From positions 1 through 64,000 of the forward strand of contig NZ_JALDPT010000014.1 in assembly GCF_022695515.1 (NCBI RefSeq): a DNA stretch of 64,000 nucleotides, written 5' to 3'. This document shows positions 37,805-47,806 of the stretch, piece by piece. The notes under the pieces were generated by a model. The model had not been told where the DNA came from. It was given only the letters and a program-made list of their open reading frames with translations, and did no database searches. A program made the position numbers and the translations under genes. Source of the stretch: Phenylobacterium aquaticum. Its GTDB lineage: Bacteria; Pseudomonadota; Alphaproteobacteria; Caulobacterales; Caulobacteraceae. How positions within the stretch are numbered: the first letter of the stretch is position 1; every line of letters begins with the position of its first letter.

Positions 37805-38944
37805 ATGGACTTCAGTCTCACCGAGGATCAGCGGGCGATCGAGGACGCGGCCCGCGTGTTCGCCGCCGAGGAGCTTGCGCCCCATTCGGCGCGCTGGGAC
37901 GAGGAACGCCATTTCCCGGTCGATGTGCTGCGCAAGGCCGCCGGCCTGGGCTTCGCCGGCCTCTATGTGGCCGAGGATGTCGGCGGCTCGGCGCTCAGCC
38001 GGCTGGACGCCTCCATCGTGTTCGAACAGCTGAGCCATGGCGACGTGGCGACCGCGGCCTTCCTGTCGATCCACAACATGGTCTCGTGGATGATCGACCG
38101 GTTCGGATCCGACGATCTGCGCCATAGCTATCTGCCCCGGCTGACGGCCATGGAGCTGATCGCGAGCTATTGTCTCACCGAGCCGGGCTCGGGATCAGAC
38201 GCCGCGGCGCTCGCCACCACAGCGGTCCGGGACGGCGACCACTATGTGCTGACCGGCTCCAAGGCCTTCATTTCCGGCGCGGGAGTTTCGGACGTCTATT
38301 TGGTCATGGCCCGCACTGGCGGGGCCGGCGCCAAGGGCGTCTCGGCCTTCGTGGTCGAGCGCGACTGGCCGGGCGTGTCCTTCGGGGCCAACGAGAAGAA
38401 GATGGGCTGGAACGCCCAGCCGACCGCCCAGGTCAATCTCGACGGTGTGCGCGTGCCTGAGGCCAACCGCCTGGGCGGGGAGGGCGAGGGATTCCGCTTC
38501 GCCATGGCCGGACTGGACGGCGGGCGGATCAACATCGCCTCCTGCTCGCTGGGCGGCGCTCAGCTCGCCCTGGAGACGGCCCAGGCCTATCTCGACAGTC
38601 GCAAGCAGTTCGGTCAGGCGCTCAAGGAGTTCCAGGCCCTGCAGTTCCGGCTGGCCGACATGGCCACCGAGCTCGACGCCGCGCGCCTGATGGTGCGCCG
38701 CGCCGCCGACGCGCTCGACAAGAAGGACCCCAAGGCGACCCAGTACTGCGCCATGGCCAAGCGGTTCGCCACCGACGCCGGGTTCGAGGTCGCCAACCAG
38801 GCCCTGCAGTTGCACGGCGGCTACGGCTATCTGCGCGACTATCCGCTGGAGCGGATCGTCCGCGACCTGCGCGTCCACCAGATCCTGGAGGGCACCAACG
38901 AAATCATGCGGGTGATCATCGCCCGGGAGCTGCTGCGCCAATGA
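37805..38944 (+). CDS. Acyl-CoA dehydrogenase, probably isobutyryl-CoA dehydrogenase
   Basis: An FAD enzyme that introduces a double bond next to CoA thioesters. The 379-residue protein shows MDFSLTEDQRAIEDAARVFA, the signatures CLTEPGSGSDAAAL and QLHGGYGYLRDYPLERIVRD, and the catalytic Glu in ILEGTNEIMR. Its stop overlaps the start of a 3-hydroxyisobutyryl-CoA hydrolase, and mmsB follows, which points to isobutyryl-CoA in valine breakdown. The ATG at 37805 is chosen; the frame is open upstream but is an antisense shadow of the DUF4870 gene. Confidence 0.92.
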   Translation: MDFSLTEDQRAIEDAARVFAAEELAPHSARWDEERHFPVDVLRKAAGLGFAGLYVAEDVGGSALSRLDASIVFEQLSHGDVATAAFLSIHNMVSWMIDRFGSDDLRHSYLPRLTAMELIASYCLTEPGSGSDAAALATTAVRDGDHYVLTGSKAFISGAGVSDVYLVMARTGGAGAKGVSAFVVERDWPGVSFGANEKKMGWNAQPTAQVNLDGVRVPEANRLGGEGEGFRFAMAGLDGGRINIASCSLGGAQLALETAQAYLDSRKQFGQALKEFQALQFRLADMATELDAARLMVRRAADALDKKDPKATQYCAMAKRFATDAGFEVANQALQLHGGYGYLRDYPLERIVRDLRVHQILEGTNEIMRVIIARELLRQ

Positions 38945-39993
38945 CCGCTGACGTCCAGATCCGAGTCGAGGGCCGCGTCGGCCGGCTGACCCTGAACCGC
39001 CCCCAGGCGCTGCATGCGCTCAACTCCGCCATGTGCGTGGCGATGACCCAGGCGCTGCTGGCCTGGAAGGACGATCCGGCGGTGGAGCTGGTCCTGCTGG
39101 ACCATTCCGGGGAGCGCGGCTTCTGCGCCGGCGGCGACATCCGCATGCTGGCCGAGAGCGGCGCGGGCGATGGCAAGGCCGCGCGGGCGTTCTTCTTCAC
39201 CGAATACCGCCTGAACCACCTGCTGTTCGAATATCCGAAGCCCGTCCTGACGATCATGGACGGGGTGACCATGGGCGGCGGGGTCGGCCTGGCCGCGCCG
39301 TCGCGCTATCGGGTCGCGACGGAACGGACCACCTACGCCATGCCGGAGACCGGTATCGGCCTGTTCCCCGACGTCGGAGGCGGCTGGTTCCTGCCGCGCA
39401 TGCCGGGCCATATCGGCCTTTGGCTGGCGCTGACGGGCGCGCGGGTGAAGGCGGCCGACTGCGAGCTGATCGGAATGGCCACCGACTTCATCGAGTCCGC
39501 CAAGATCGAGGCCTTCAAGGCCGCTGTGATCGCCGATCCGGCCGCGGTTGAGACCCTGCTCACCGAATATGAGGGCGACGCCGGGCGCCCGCCGCTGGCG
39601 ACGCACCAGGACGAGATCGACCGGATCTTCGCCCATGACAGCGTCGAGGCCATCGTTGCGGCCCTGGAGGCGGCCGACACCGATTGGGCCCGCGACCAGC
39701 TGAAGGCGCTGGCGACCAAGTCGCCCCAGACCCTGAAGGTCGCCTTCCGCCAGCTCCAGCTGGGCGGTCAGGCCAAGAGCTTCGCCGAAAACATGGAGCT
39801 GGAGTACCGCATCGGCGCCCGCGTCGTGCAGCGCCACGACTTCATCGAGGGGGTTCGGGCGGTGATCGTGGAGAAGGACAATGCTCCGAAATGGAACCCC
39901 GCGTCCCTTTCCGGTGTCACTGACGCCATGATCAACTCCATCTTCGCGCCCCTGCCTTCCGCAGAGGCCTGGTCGCCCCTAACTGGTCTGTAA
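38941..39993 (+). CDS. 3-hydroxyisobutyryl-CoA hydrolase (enoyl-CoA hydratase family)
   Basis: Releases free 3-hydroxyisobutyrate from its CoA ester in valine catabolism. The 350-residue protein has the crotonase fold: RPQALHALNSAMCVAMTQAL, oxyanion-hole GFCAGGDIRML and MGGGVGLAAPSRYRVA, then the HIBCH-specific MPETGIGLFPDVGGGWFLPR with the catalytic Glu and Asp, and the long C-terminal extension (SPQTLKVAFRQLQLG, EYRIGARVVQRHDFIEGVRA). ATGA overlap with the acyl-CoA dehydrogenase shows coupling. Confidence 0.92.
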   Translation: MTADVQIRVEGRVGRLTLNRPQALHALNSAMCVAMTQALLAWKDDPAVELVLLDHSGERGFCAGGDIRMLAESGAGDGKAARAFFFTEYRLNHLLFEYPKPVLTIMDGVTMGGGVGLAAPSRYRVATERTTYAMPETGIGLFPDVGGGWFLPRMPGHIGLWLALTGARVKAADCELIGMATDFIESAKIEAFKAAVIADPAAVETLLTEYEGDAGRPPLATHQDEIDRIFAHDSVEAIVAALEAADTDWARDQLKALATKSPQTLKVAFRQLQLGGQAKSFAENMELEYRIGARVVQRHDFIEGVRAVIVEKDNAPKWNPASLSGVTDAMINSIFAPLPSAEAWSPLTGL

Positions 39994-40049
39994 CGGGACG
40001 CCGCCGACCGAACGATGGTATCGGGGCCGCCTGCTCATGGGAGGATGCG

Positions 40050-40802
40050 ATGAAATCTAATCTGTTGCTGGCCGCGGTCGCGGCCATGGCCCTCAGCTCC
40101 GCCGGCGCCGCGCTCGCCGCGCCGACCGCCGCCGTCACCGCCGCCGTGGCCGACCAGGGCCGCCCCGCCGAGGACACCGCGCGCGACACCGACCGCAAGC
40201 CGGCCGAGATGCTGGACTTCGCCGGCGTGAAGCCCGGCCAGACGGTCGCCGACTTCCTGCCCGGCGGCGGCTACTTCACCCGCATCTTCGCCAAGGCCGT
40301 CGGCCCCAAGGGCGCGGTCTATGCGATCATCTCCGAGGCCCAGGCCGCCAACAAGGACAAGCCGCCGGCGGTGGCCGCCATCGCGGCCGATCCCAACTAC
40401 GGCAACGTCAAGATCGTGGCGGCCAACTTCCAGACCTTCACCCTGCCGACGCCGGCGGACGTGATCTGGACCTCGCAGAACTATCATGACCTGCACCTGA
40501 CCCGCCTGAACCTGGACGTCGCGGCGGTGAACAAGGCGGTGTTCAACGCCTTGAAGCCGGGCGGCTACTACATCGTCCTCGACCACGCGGCCCCGGCCGG
40601 CACGCCGGTGGACGCGGCCAACACCCTGCACCGCATTGACCCGGCCATCGTGAAGACCGAGCTGGAGGCCGCCGGCTTCAAGCTGGTCGGCGAGAGCAAG
40701 GTGCTGCGCAACCCGAAGGACGACTACACCAAGAACGTCTTCGATCCGGCCGTCCGCGGCCATACCGACCAGTTCATCTACAAGTTCCAGCGGCCGAAAT
40801 AA
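40050..40802 (+). CDS. Exported SAM-dependent methyltransferase-like protein (COG4798 type)
   Basis: 250 residues beginning with a clear signal peptide (MKSNLLLAAVAAMALSSAGA, cleavage near ALAA). The mature part has a Rossmann-like methyltransferase outline: LDFAGVKPGQTVADFLPGGG (motif I), FTRIFAKAVGPKGAVYAI, ADVIWTSQNYHDLH, and LKPGGYYIVLDHAA. The family exists, but why a SAM-type enzyme should be periplasmic is unclear. It sits between the hydrolase and mmsB on the same strand with gaps of 56 and 28 bases, so it is likely in the valine-degradation transcript. Confidence 0.83.
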   Translation: MKSNLLLAAVAAMALSSAGAALAAPTAAVTAAVADQGRPAEDTARDTDRKPAEMLDFAGVKPGQTVADFLPGGGYFTRIFAKAVGPKGAVYAIISEAQAANKDKPPAVAAIAADPNYGNVKIVAANFQTFTLPTPADVIWTSQNYHDLHLTRLNLDVAAVNKAVFNALKPGGYYIVLDHAAPAGTPVDAANTLHRIDPAIVKTELEAAGFKLVGESKVLRNPKDDYTKNVFDPAVRGHTDQFIYKFQRPK

Positions 40803-40830
40803 GCCGCGAACGCATCAGGGAAGAGACCAC

Positions 40831-41718
40831 ATGACCCGCATCGCCTTCATCGGGCTCGGCAACATGGGCGGCGGCATGGCCGCCAATCAGGCCAAGGCGG
40901 GTCATGAGGTCATGGCCTTCGACCTGTCCGCCGCCGCGCTGGACCGCGCGGCGGCGGCGGGATGCCGTCCGGCCCCCTCAGCCGGCGACGCCGTCGAGGG
41001 CGCCGACGTGGTGATCACCATGCTGCCGGCCGGCCCGCATGTGCGGGCGGTCTATCGCGACGAGATCGCGCCCCGGGCCAAGGCCGGCGCGCTGTTCATC
41101 GACTGCTCCACCATCGACGTGGAAAGCGCTCGCGCGGTCGCCGCCGAGGTGACGGCCCTGGGCTTCCGGTTCGCCGATGCGCCGGTGTCCGGCGGAGCGG
41201 CCGGGGCGGAGGCGGGCACGCTCGCCTTCATGGTCGGCTGCGCCGAGGCCGACTTCGCCGCCATCGAGCCCGTGCTGGCCCCCATGGCCAAGGCCGTGAT
41301 TCGGGCCGGCGACCATGGGGCGGGGCAGGCGGCCAAGATCTGCAACAACATGGTGCTCGGCATCTCGATGATCGGGGTGTGCGAAGCCTTCGCCCTCGCC
41401 GAGAAGCTGGGCCTTGATCCCGAGCGATTCTTCGAGATCGCCTCGAAGTCCTCCGGGCAATGCTGGTCTCTCACCACCTATGCCCCGTGGCCGGGCCTGG
41501 TGGAGTCCGCCCCCTCGAACCGCGACTATCAGGGCGGATTCGCCACGGCGATGATGCTGAAGGACCTGAAGCTGGCCCAGGAAGCCGCCGCCAAGGCCGG
41601 GGCCACGACGCCCCTGGGCGCACAGGCCGAGGCGCTCTACGCCCTGTTCGACCGGCTGGGGGCGGGCGGAAAAGATTTTTCGGCGATCCTGCAACTGTTT
41701 CGCGGGGTCGCGCCGTAG
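40831..41718 (+). CDS. mmsB: 3-hydroxyisobutyrate dehydrogenase
   Basis: Oxidises 3-hydroxyisobutyrate to methylmalonate semialdehyde using NAD. The 295-residue protein has the NAD loop FIGLGNMGGGMAANQAKAGH, the substrate motif DAPVSGGAAGAEAGTLAFMV, and the catalytic Lys in GAGQAAKICNNMVLG. The HIBADH-specific CWSLTTYAPWPGLVESAPSN is also present. It completes three consecutive enzyme activities of valine breakdown in this cluster; mmsA and a methacrylyl-CoA hydratase are not seen here. Confidence 0.94.
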   Translation: MTRIAFIGLGNMGGGMAANQAKAGHEVMAFDLSAAALDRAAAAGCRPAPSAGDAVEGADVVITMLPAGPHVRAVYRDEIAPRAKAGALFIDCSTIDVESARAVAAEVTALGFRFADAPVSGGAAGAEAGTLAFMVGCAEADFAAIEPVLAPMAKAVIRAGDHGAGQAAKICNNMVLGISMIGVCEAFALAEKLGLDPERFFEIASKSSGQCWSLTTYAPWPGLVESAPSNRDYQGGFATAMMLKDLKLAQEAAAKAGATTPLGAQAEALYALFDRLGAGGKDFSAILQLFRGVAP

Positions 41719-41741
41719 GCCAAGCTGGAGCGTCAATCGTC

Positions 41742-41755
41742 TTGATGCAAATCAA
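41742..41755. promoter_or_regulatory. FNR/FixK-type box upstream of hemA
   Basis: TTGAT-GCAA-ATCAA is a perfect match to the FNR/FixK/FnrL consensus TTGAT-N4-ATCAA. It is centred about 125 bases before the hemA start and just after mmsB. FNR-type regulators control hemA by oxygen in other alphaproteobacteria; that control here is inferred. Confidence 0.75.
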
Positions 41756-41872
41756 GCCCCAGCGACATCGGCGCTTGTAGACAACGTAAACCGTGGGTGC
41801 GAAAAGCCCGTCACAACAAGGGGACCGGCCGTTGCGCGAGATGGTCAAACGCGCGACCGGGTTTCAGCTTCG

Positions 41873-43098
41873 ATGAATTACCAGGACGCCTTCCGCACCG
41901 CCGTCGACAAGGTTCGCCAGGAGGGCCGCTACCGGGTCTTCGCCGACCTCAAGCGCCATCGGGGTGAATTCCCCCGCGCCACCTGGACCCAGGATGACGG
42001 GAGCCAGGGCGACGTGATCGTCTGGTGCTCGAACGACTATCTCGGCCAGGGCCAGAACCCCGTCGTGCTCGACGCCATGCACAAGGCGATCGAGGAAGCG
42101 GCGCCGGCTCCGGCGGCACCCGCAACATCTCGGGCACCACCCACTACCATGTCGAGCTGGAGGCCGAGCTGGCCGATCTGCACGGCAAGGAAGCCGCTCT
42201 GCTGTTCACCTCGGGCTATGTGTCCAATGAGGCGTCGCTCTCGACCCTCTACAAGGTGCTGCCGGGCCTGATCATCTATTCCGACGCCCTGAACCATAAC
42301 TCGATGATCTCGGGCATCCGTTCGGGTCGCGGCGAGCGTCACGTGTTCCGCCACAACGACCTGGCCCATCTCGAGGAGCTTCTGGCCGCCGCCGATCCGG
42401 CCGCGCCGAAGCTGATCGCCTTCGAGAGCGTCTATTCGATGGACGGCGACATCGCCGACATCGCCGGCACCATCGCCCTGGCCAAGAAGTACGGCGCGCT
42501 CACCTATATCGACGAAGTCCACGCGGTCGGCATGTATGGCCCGCGCGGGGCCGGCGTCGCCGAGCGTGACGGGGTGATGTCGCAGATCGACATCATCGAG
42601 GGCACCCTGGGCAAGGCCTTCGGCGTGATGGGCGGCTATATCGCGGCCGATGCGATCATCGTCGACGCCATCCGCAGCTATGCCGACGGCTTCATCTTCA
42701 CCACCTCGCTGCCGCCGGCCCTGGCCGCGGGCGCGGTGGCGTCGATCCGCTATCTGAAGGAACACAACGAGGTCCGCGTCGCCCACCAGGAGCGCGCCGC
42801 CGCCCTGAAGGCCCGCATGGCCAAGGCCGGCCTGCCGGTCATGCCCTCGGTGAGCCACATCGTGCCGGTCGAGGTGGGGGATCCCGTCCACTGCAAGATG
42901 ATCTCGGACATCCTGCTCAGCGACTACGGCATCTATGTCCAGCCGATCAATTATCCGACCGTGCCGCGGGGCACCGAACGCCTGCGCTTCACCCCTTCGC
43001 CGGCCCATACCGACGAGATGATGGACGACCTGGTCCGGGCGCTCGAAAAGCTCTGGACCCGCTGCAACATCAAGCGCGTGGGCGGCTACGCGGCCTGA
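41873..43098 (+). CDS. hemA: 5-aminolevulinate synthase HemA (ALAS), interrupted by a one-base frameshift
   Basis: Condenses glycine and succinyl-CoA to 5-aminolevulinate, the first step of haem synthesis in alphaproteobacteria. The ATG at 41873 reads [20 protein letters not shown] to HKAIEEA and then breaks; the rest ([20 protein letters not shown] and on) is in the next frame. One extra G in GAAGCGGCGCC near 42100 restores [15 protein letters not shown] and a 408-residue protein with the PLP lysine K248 in GTLGKAFG. The gene should be essential for respiration, so an assembly deletion is likely. A terminator follows. Confidence 0.93.
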
Positions 43099-43125
43099 TC
43101 CGCAGTCTTCGCGGCAATCGAATAG

Positions 43126-43158
43126 CGGCCGGCGGACCTGGGGTTCGCCGGCCGTTTT
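43126..43158 (+). terminator. Rho-independent terminator of hemA
   Basis: CGGCCGGCG (43126-43134) pairs perfectly with CGCCGGCCG (43146-43154), with an 11-base loop, followed by TTTT. It lies 28 bases after the hemA stop. The remaining bases to 43293 show no gene. Confidence 0.82.
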
Positions 43159-43293
43159 CGTATTCCCGACAGGGCTGCGACGTCAGGGGTTCTTGCGCCG
43201 AAGGGCGGGCAGTCGCATAAGTGCCGCCAGGATCACCGGAGACCTTGGCGCTTCACTTCATTTCCCGGACGTCGAGCCCAATTTAGCGGCGCG

Positions 43294-43725
43294 CTATTTG
43301 CCCCGCCGCACACCCAGCCCAAGACCGATCTGCTTGGCGAAGGCGCTGCGCCTCGCCGCATAGGCCGGCGCCACCATCGGATAGTCCGGCGGCAGGCCCC
43401 AGCGCTTGCGATAGTCGTCCGGGCTGAGGTCGAAACGCGAGCGCAGATAGCGCTTCAACATCTTCAGCTTCTTCCCGTCCTCCAGGCACACGATGTGGTC
43501 CTGTTGGACCGACTTGCTGATCGGCACCGCCGGCTTGGGGCGCTCTTCAAGCGGCGCGGCGATCGCCGGCCCCAGGGTTTTCAGCGCGCCGTGAACGGTC
43601 TGCAGGAGATCCGGCAAGGCCTCCGCCGGAATCTTGTTGCGGCTGACATAGGCGGTGACGATGTCCACCCCCAGGCGAAGCAGCTCATTTTCCGAAGTCT
43701 CACTGGCTTCGGGTTCCATACTCAT
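43294..43725 (-). CDS. mucR: MucR/Ros family zinc-finger transcriptional regulator
   Basis: A 143-residue regulator of the Ros/MucR type, which binds AT-rich sites and acts as a global repressor and cell-cycle regulator in Caulobacter. It has an N-terminal helical oligomerisation part (LLRLGVDIVTAYVSRNKIPA) and the C-terminal atypical zinc finger HIVCLEDGKKLKMLKRYLRS followed by FDLSPDDYRKRWGLPPDYPM. I chose the ATG at 43725 (MSMEPEASETSE); the frame is open upstream but Arg/Cys-rich and not family-like. Between hemA and glyA, on the opposite strand to both. Confidence 0.92.
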   Translation of the reverse strand: MSMEPEASETSENELLRLGVDIVTAYVSRNKIPAEALPDLLQTVHGALKTLGPAIAAPLEERPKPAVPISKSVQQDHIVCLEDGKKLKMLKRYLRSRFDLSPDDYRKRWGLPPDYPMVAPAYAARRSAFAKQIGLGLGVRRGK

Positions 43726-43891
43726 TCCACGCCCCTGTTCTGCGCGACGACACAAACGCCGGCGCGCCGCGCATCGGCACGCGCGCCGCCGGTCCCGGCA
43801 GAACGTTTCAGCCCGCAAGTTGGTTCCGAAGTTTGTTCCGCGCCCCGATAGCGCTTAAAGAGCGCCCAGCCGAATCCCGAAAGGCCCTGCC

Positions 43892-45181
<1,290 letters not shown>

Positions 45182-45223
45182 TACCTCTATTTAGGGGGTC
45201 GGTAGGCCGGGAAGGGCTACATC

Positions 45224-45697
45224 ATGCGCTGCCCATTCTGCGGCCACGCCGAAAGCCAGGTGAAGGACTCGCGCCCCTCTGAAGACGGGGCCGCGATCCG
45301 TCGCCGTCGTCTTTGCCCGGAGTGCGGGGGCCGCTTCACCACCTTCGAGCGGGTGCAGCTGCGCGAGCTGACCATCGTCAAGCGGTCGGGACGGCGCACG
45401 CCGTTCGAACGCGACAAACTGGCCCGCTCCATCGCCATCGCCACCCGCAAGCGGCCGATCGAGCCCGAGCGGATCGAGCGGATGATCTCGCTGATCACCC
45501 GCCAGCTGGAAAGCATGGGCGAGACCGAACTGCCGTCCTCGGCGGTCGGCGAGATGGTGATGAAGCAGCTCAAGGCGCTCGATGACGTGGCCTATGTCCG
45601 CTACGCCTCGGTCTATCGCGACTTCCGCGAGGCCGGCGAGTTCGCCACCTTCCTGGGCGAGGAAGGGCTGAACGAAGGCGCAGAGGATGAACGTTAG
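45224..45697 (+). CDS. nrdR: Transcriptional repressor NrdR
   Basis: Represses ribonucleotide reductase genes when dATP is high. The 157-residue protein has the N-terminal zinc ribbon [20 protein letters not shown] with C3, C6 and the second pair C31 and C34 ([15 protein letters not shown]). It then has the ATP-cone domain ([20 protein letters not shown], and [20 protein letters not shown]). Its end overlaps the next gene by 11 bases. Confidence 0.96.
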   Translation: MRCPFCGHAESQVKDSRPSEDGAAIRRRRLCPECGGRFTTFERVQLRELTIVKRSGRRTPFERDKLARSIAIATRKRPIEPERIERMISLITRQLESMGETELPSSAVGEMVMKQLKALDDVAYVRYASVYRDFREAGEFATFLGEEGLNEGAEDER

Positions 45698-46079
45698 GTC
45701 CCCGCCGACCCAGCTGAACCTCAACGGCCTTGAAACCGATGTCCTCCAGCTGCTGATCGAGGCCCATCCCGACCAGGCCGAGCTGTTACGGGCTCAGCTG
45801 TCGGGCTCGACGGTCACCTCGCGTCGCTGGACCGGCGCCGGCTTCTTCCTGAATTTCCGGGTCACAGCGCCCGAGCGGTTCGAACCTGCGAAGTTCGAAC
45901 TGAACGACGTCTATGCGGACATCGACGGTCTCGACCATGGCGCCGGCTTCGTGCTGTTCATCCGAAACGGCAAGATCGATTTCCTCGAAGGCCACAGCGT
46001 CGGCGACGAGGAATGGCCCAGGACCGAAGGCCGCCATCGGGCCTTCATCATGTCGCCTGTCCGGGGCGTGCTGCACTGA
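45687..46079 (+). CDS. Unknown 130-aa protein between nrdR and ribD
   Basis: A soluble 130-residue protein without signal peptide. Recognisable stretches are [40 protein letters not shown], and [20 protein letters not shown] followed by [14 protein letters not shown]. The C-terminal half looks strand-rich. Similar small proteins occur in other bacteria, but I know no function. It overlaps nrdR upstream by 11 bases and shares TGATG with ribD downstream, so it is translated in the same transcript. It is not the RibD deaminase domain: the zinc-binding HxE and PCxxC motifs are missing. Confidence 0.8.
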   Translation: MNVRSPPTQLNLNGLETDVLQLLIEAHPDQAELLRAQLSGSTVTSRRWTGAGFFLNFRVTAPERFEPAKFELNDVYADIDGLDHGAGFVLFIRNGKIDFLEGHSVGDEEWPRTEGRHRAFIMSPVRGVLH

Positions 46080-46723
46080 TGTTCGTCACCCTGAAGCTGG
46101 CGACGTCGCTGGACGGGCGCATCGCCACGTCCGCCGGCGAGAGCCGGTGGATCACCGGCCCGGAGGCGCGGGCCGAGGTGCACCGCCTGCGCGCCGCCCA
46201 TGACGCGGTCCTCGTGGGCGCAGAGACCGCCCTGGCCGACGATCCCGAGCTGACCGTGCGCCTGCCCGACTATTCCGACCCCCAGCCGACCCGGGTGGTG
46301 CTGGACAGCCGCCAGCGCCTGTCCCCGACCTCCAGGCTGGCCCGGACCGCCCGCGCTGTTCCGACCTTGGTTGTGTCCGCGAGCCCGCCGAGCGCGGCTT
46401 TGACCGACTTGGGCGTGCGCGTCTTGCAGGTCGCCCCTGGGGCAGGCGGGCGTCCTGACCTGGCCGCGGTCGTGGCCCGCCTTTCGGGCGAGGGCCTCCA
46501 CCGCCTGTTCGTCGAAGGCGGCGGACAGGTGGCGGCGAGCTTCCTGCGTGCGGGCCTGGTCGACGCCCTGGAGTGGTTCCGCGCGCCCCTGGTGCTCGGG
46601 TCGGAAGGCCGCCCCGGGATCGGGGCCATGGAAATCGCCGCACTTTCCCAAGCCCCGCGGCTGAAGCGGGTTGACGTCCGCGAGGTCGGTTCCGACCTGT
46701 GGGAACGTTACGAGAGGATCTGA
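46079..46723 (+). CDS. ribD: RibD-type 5-amino-6-uracil reductase (reductase domain only)
   Basis: Reduces the ribosyl chain of the pyrimidine intermediate in riboflavin synthesis with NADPH. The 214-residue protein covers only the reductase half of RibD: it starts VTLKLATSLDGRIATSAGES, with RWITGPEARAEVHRLRAAHD, AVLVGAETALADDPELTVRL and HRLFVEGGGQVAASFLRAG. The usual N-terminal zinc deaminase domain is absent, and upstream DNA encodes another protein. The ATG at 46079 overlaps the preceding TGA; ribE starts directly after the stop. Confidence 0.9.
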   Translation: MFVTLKLATSLDGRIATSAGESRWITGPEARAEVHRLRAAHDAVLVGAETALADDPELTVRLPDYSDPQPTRVVLDSRQRLSPTSRLARTARAVPTLVVSASPPSAALTDLGVRVLQVAPGAGGRPDLAAVVARLSGEGLHRLFVEGGGQVAASFLRAGLVDALEWFRAPLVLGSEGRPGIGAMEIAALSQAPRLKRVDVREVGSDLWERYERI

Positions 46724-47314
46724 ATGTTCACCGGCATTGTCACCGATGTGGGCCGCGTCCGCGCCGTCCGCGACACCAACCGCGACCGCAGGTTCGAGAT
46801 CGAGACGAAGTTCGATCTCTCGACCGTCGATATCGGCGCCTCGATCAGTCACGCCGGCTGCTGCCTGACCGTGGTCGAAAAGGCGGACGGCTGGTTCGCG
46901 GTGGAGGTTTCCGGCGAGACCCTGTCCAAGACCACCCTGTCGGATTGGGTCGAGGGCCATCCCGTCAATCTGGAGCGCGCCGCCCGGGTCGGCGATGAAC
47001 TCGGCGGACATATCGTCTCAGGCCATGTCGACGGCGTGGGCGAGGTGGTCTTGATCGAGAGCGAAGGCGGTTCGCACCGGGTTCAGGTGCGCGTCCCGCG
47101 GCCGCTGCATCGCTATATCGCCCCCAAGGGCTCGATCACCGTCGAGGGCGTGTCCCTGACCGTCAACGAGGTCGAGGACGATGTCTTCGGGGTCAATCTG
47201 ATCCCCCACACCTGGGACGTGACGACGCTGGGCACGCTGAAAGTCGGCTCCCGGGTCAATCTCGAGATCGACATGCTGGCGCGCTATCTCGCCCGCTGGC
47301 GCGAAACGGCCTAA
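46724..47314 (+). CDS. ribE: Riboflavin synthase alpha chain (RibE)
   Basis: Dismutates two molecules of 6,7-dimethyl-8-ribityllumazine to riboflavin and the pyrimidine precursor. The 196-residue protein has two lumazine-binding repeats: MFTGIVTDVGRVRAVRDTNR at the start with ISHAGCCLTVVEKADGWFAV, and GHIVSGHVDGVGEVVLIESE with ISVTV-like ITVEGVSLTVNEVEDDVFGV. It follows ribD without a gap and precedes ribH by 27 bases. The ribBA gene that often lies between ribE and ribH is missing. Confidence 0.96.
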   Translation: MFTGIVTDVGRVRAVRDTNRDRRFEIETKFDLSTVDIGASISHAGCCLTVVEKADGWFAVEVSGETLSKTTLSDWVEGHPVNLERAARVGDELGGHIVSGHVDGVGEVVLIESEGGSHRVQVRVPRPLHRYIAPKGSITVEGVSLTVNEVEDDVFGVNLIPHTWDVTTLGTLKVGSRVNLEIDMLARYLARWRETA

Positions 47315-47341
47315 AGGGTCGCTTCGAACAGGAACTGACGC

Positions 47342-47806
47342 ATGCTTGAAGACAAGATCCGCATCCTCGTGGTCGAGGCGCGATTCTATTCCGACCTCGC
47401 CGACGAACTGCTGCGCGCGGCCACCGACGTGATCACCGCCCATGGGGCGGAGTTCGACGTGATCAGCGTGCCCGGCGCGCTGGAGATCCCCGCGGCGATC
47501 GCTGTGGCGGAGGAGGGCGGCCGCGGTCCGAGCGGCAAGTCCTATGACGGCTATGTCGCGCTGGGCACGGTGATCCGCGGCGAGACCTACCATTTCGAGA
47601 TCGTCTCCAACGAGAGCGCGCGGGGCCTGATGGACCTGGCTGTGGGCAAGCGTCTGGCGATCGGCAACGGCATCCTGACGGTCGAGGACGAGGAGCAGGC
47701 CTGGGCCCGCGCCCGCGCCAGTCAGGGCGACAAGGGCGGCGGCGCGGCGCGTGCGGCGCTGGAAATGATCGCCCTGAAGCGTCAGCTGTCGGGCCAGTCG
47801 CGATGA
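47342..47806 (+). CDS. ribH: 6,7-dimethyl-8-ribityllumazine synthase (RibH)
   Basis: Condenses the ribityl pyrimidine with dihydroxybutanone phosphate. The 154-residue protein shows [60 protein letters not shown] and the late [20 protein letters not shown], all family features with the catalytic His in ETYHFE. The stop overlaps the nusB start by 4 bases. Confidence 0.96.
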   Translation: MLEDKIRILVVEARFYSDLADELLRAATDVITAHGAEFDVISVPGALEIPAAIAVAEEGGRGPSGKSYDGYVALGTVIRGETYHFEIVSNESARGLMDLAVGKRLAIGNGILTVEDEEQAWARARASQGDKGGGAARAALEMIALKRQLSGQSR

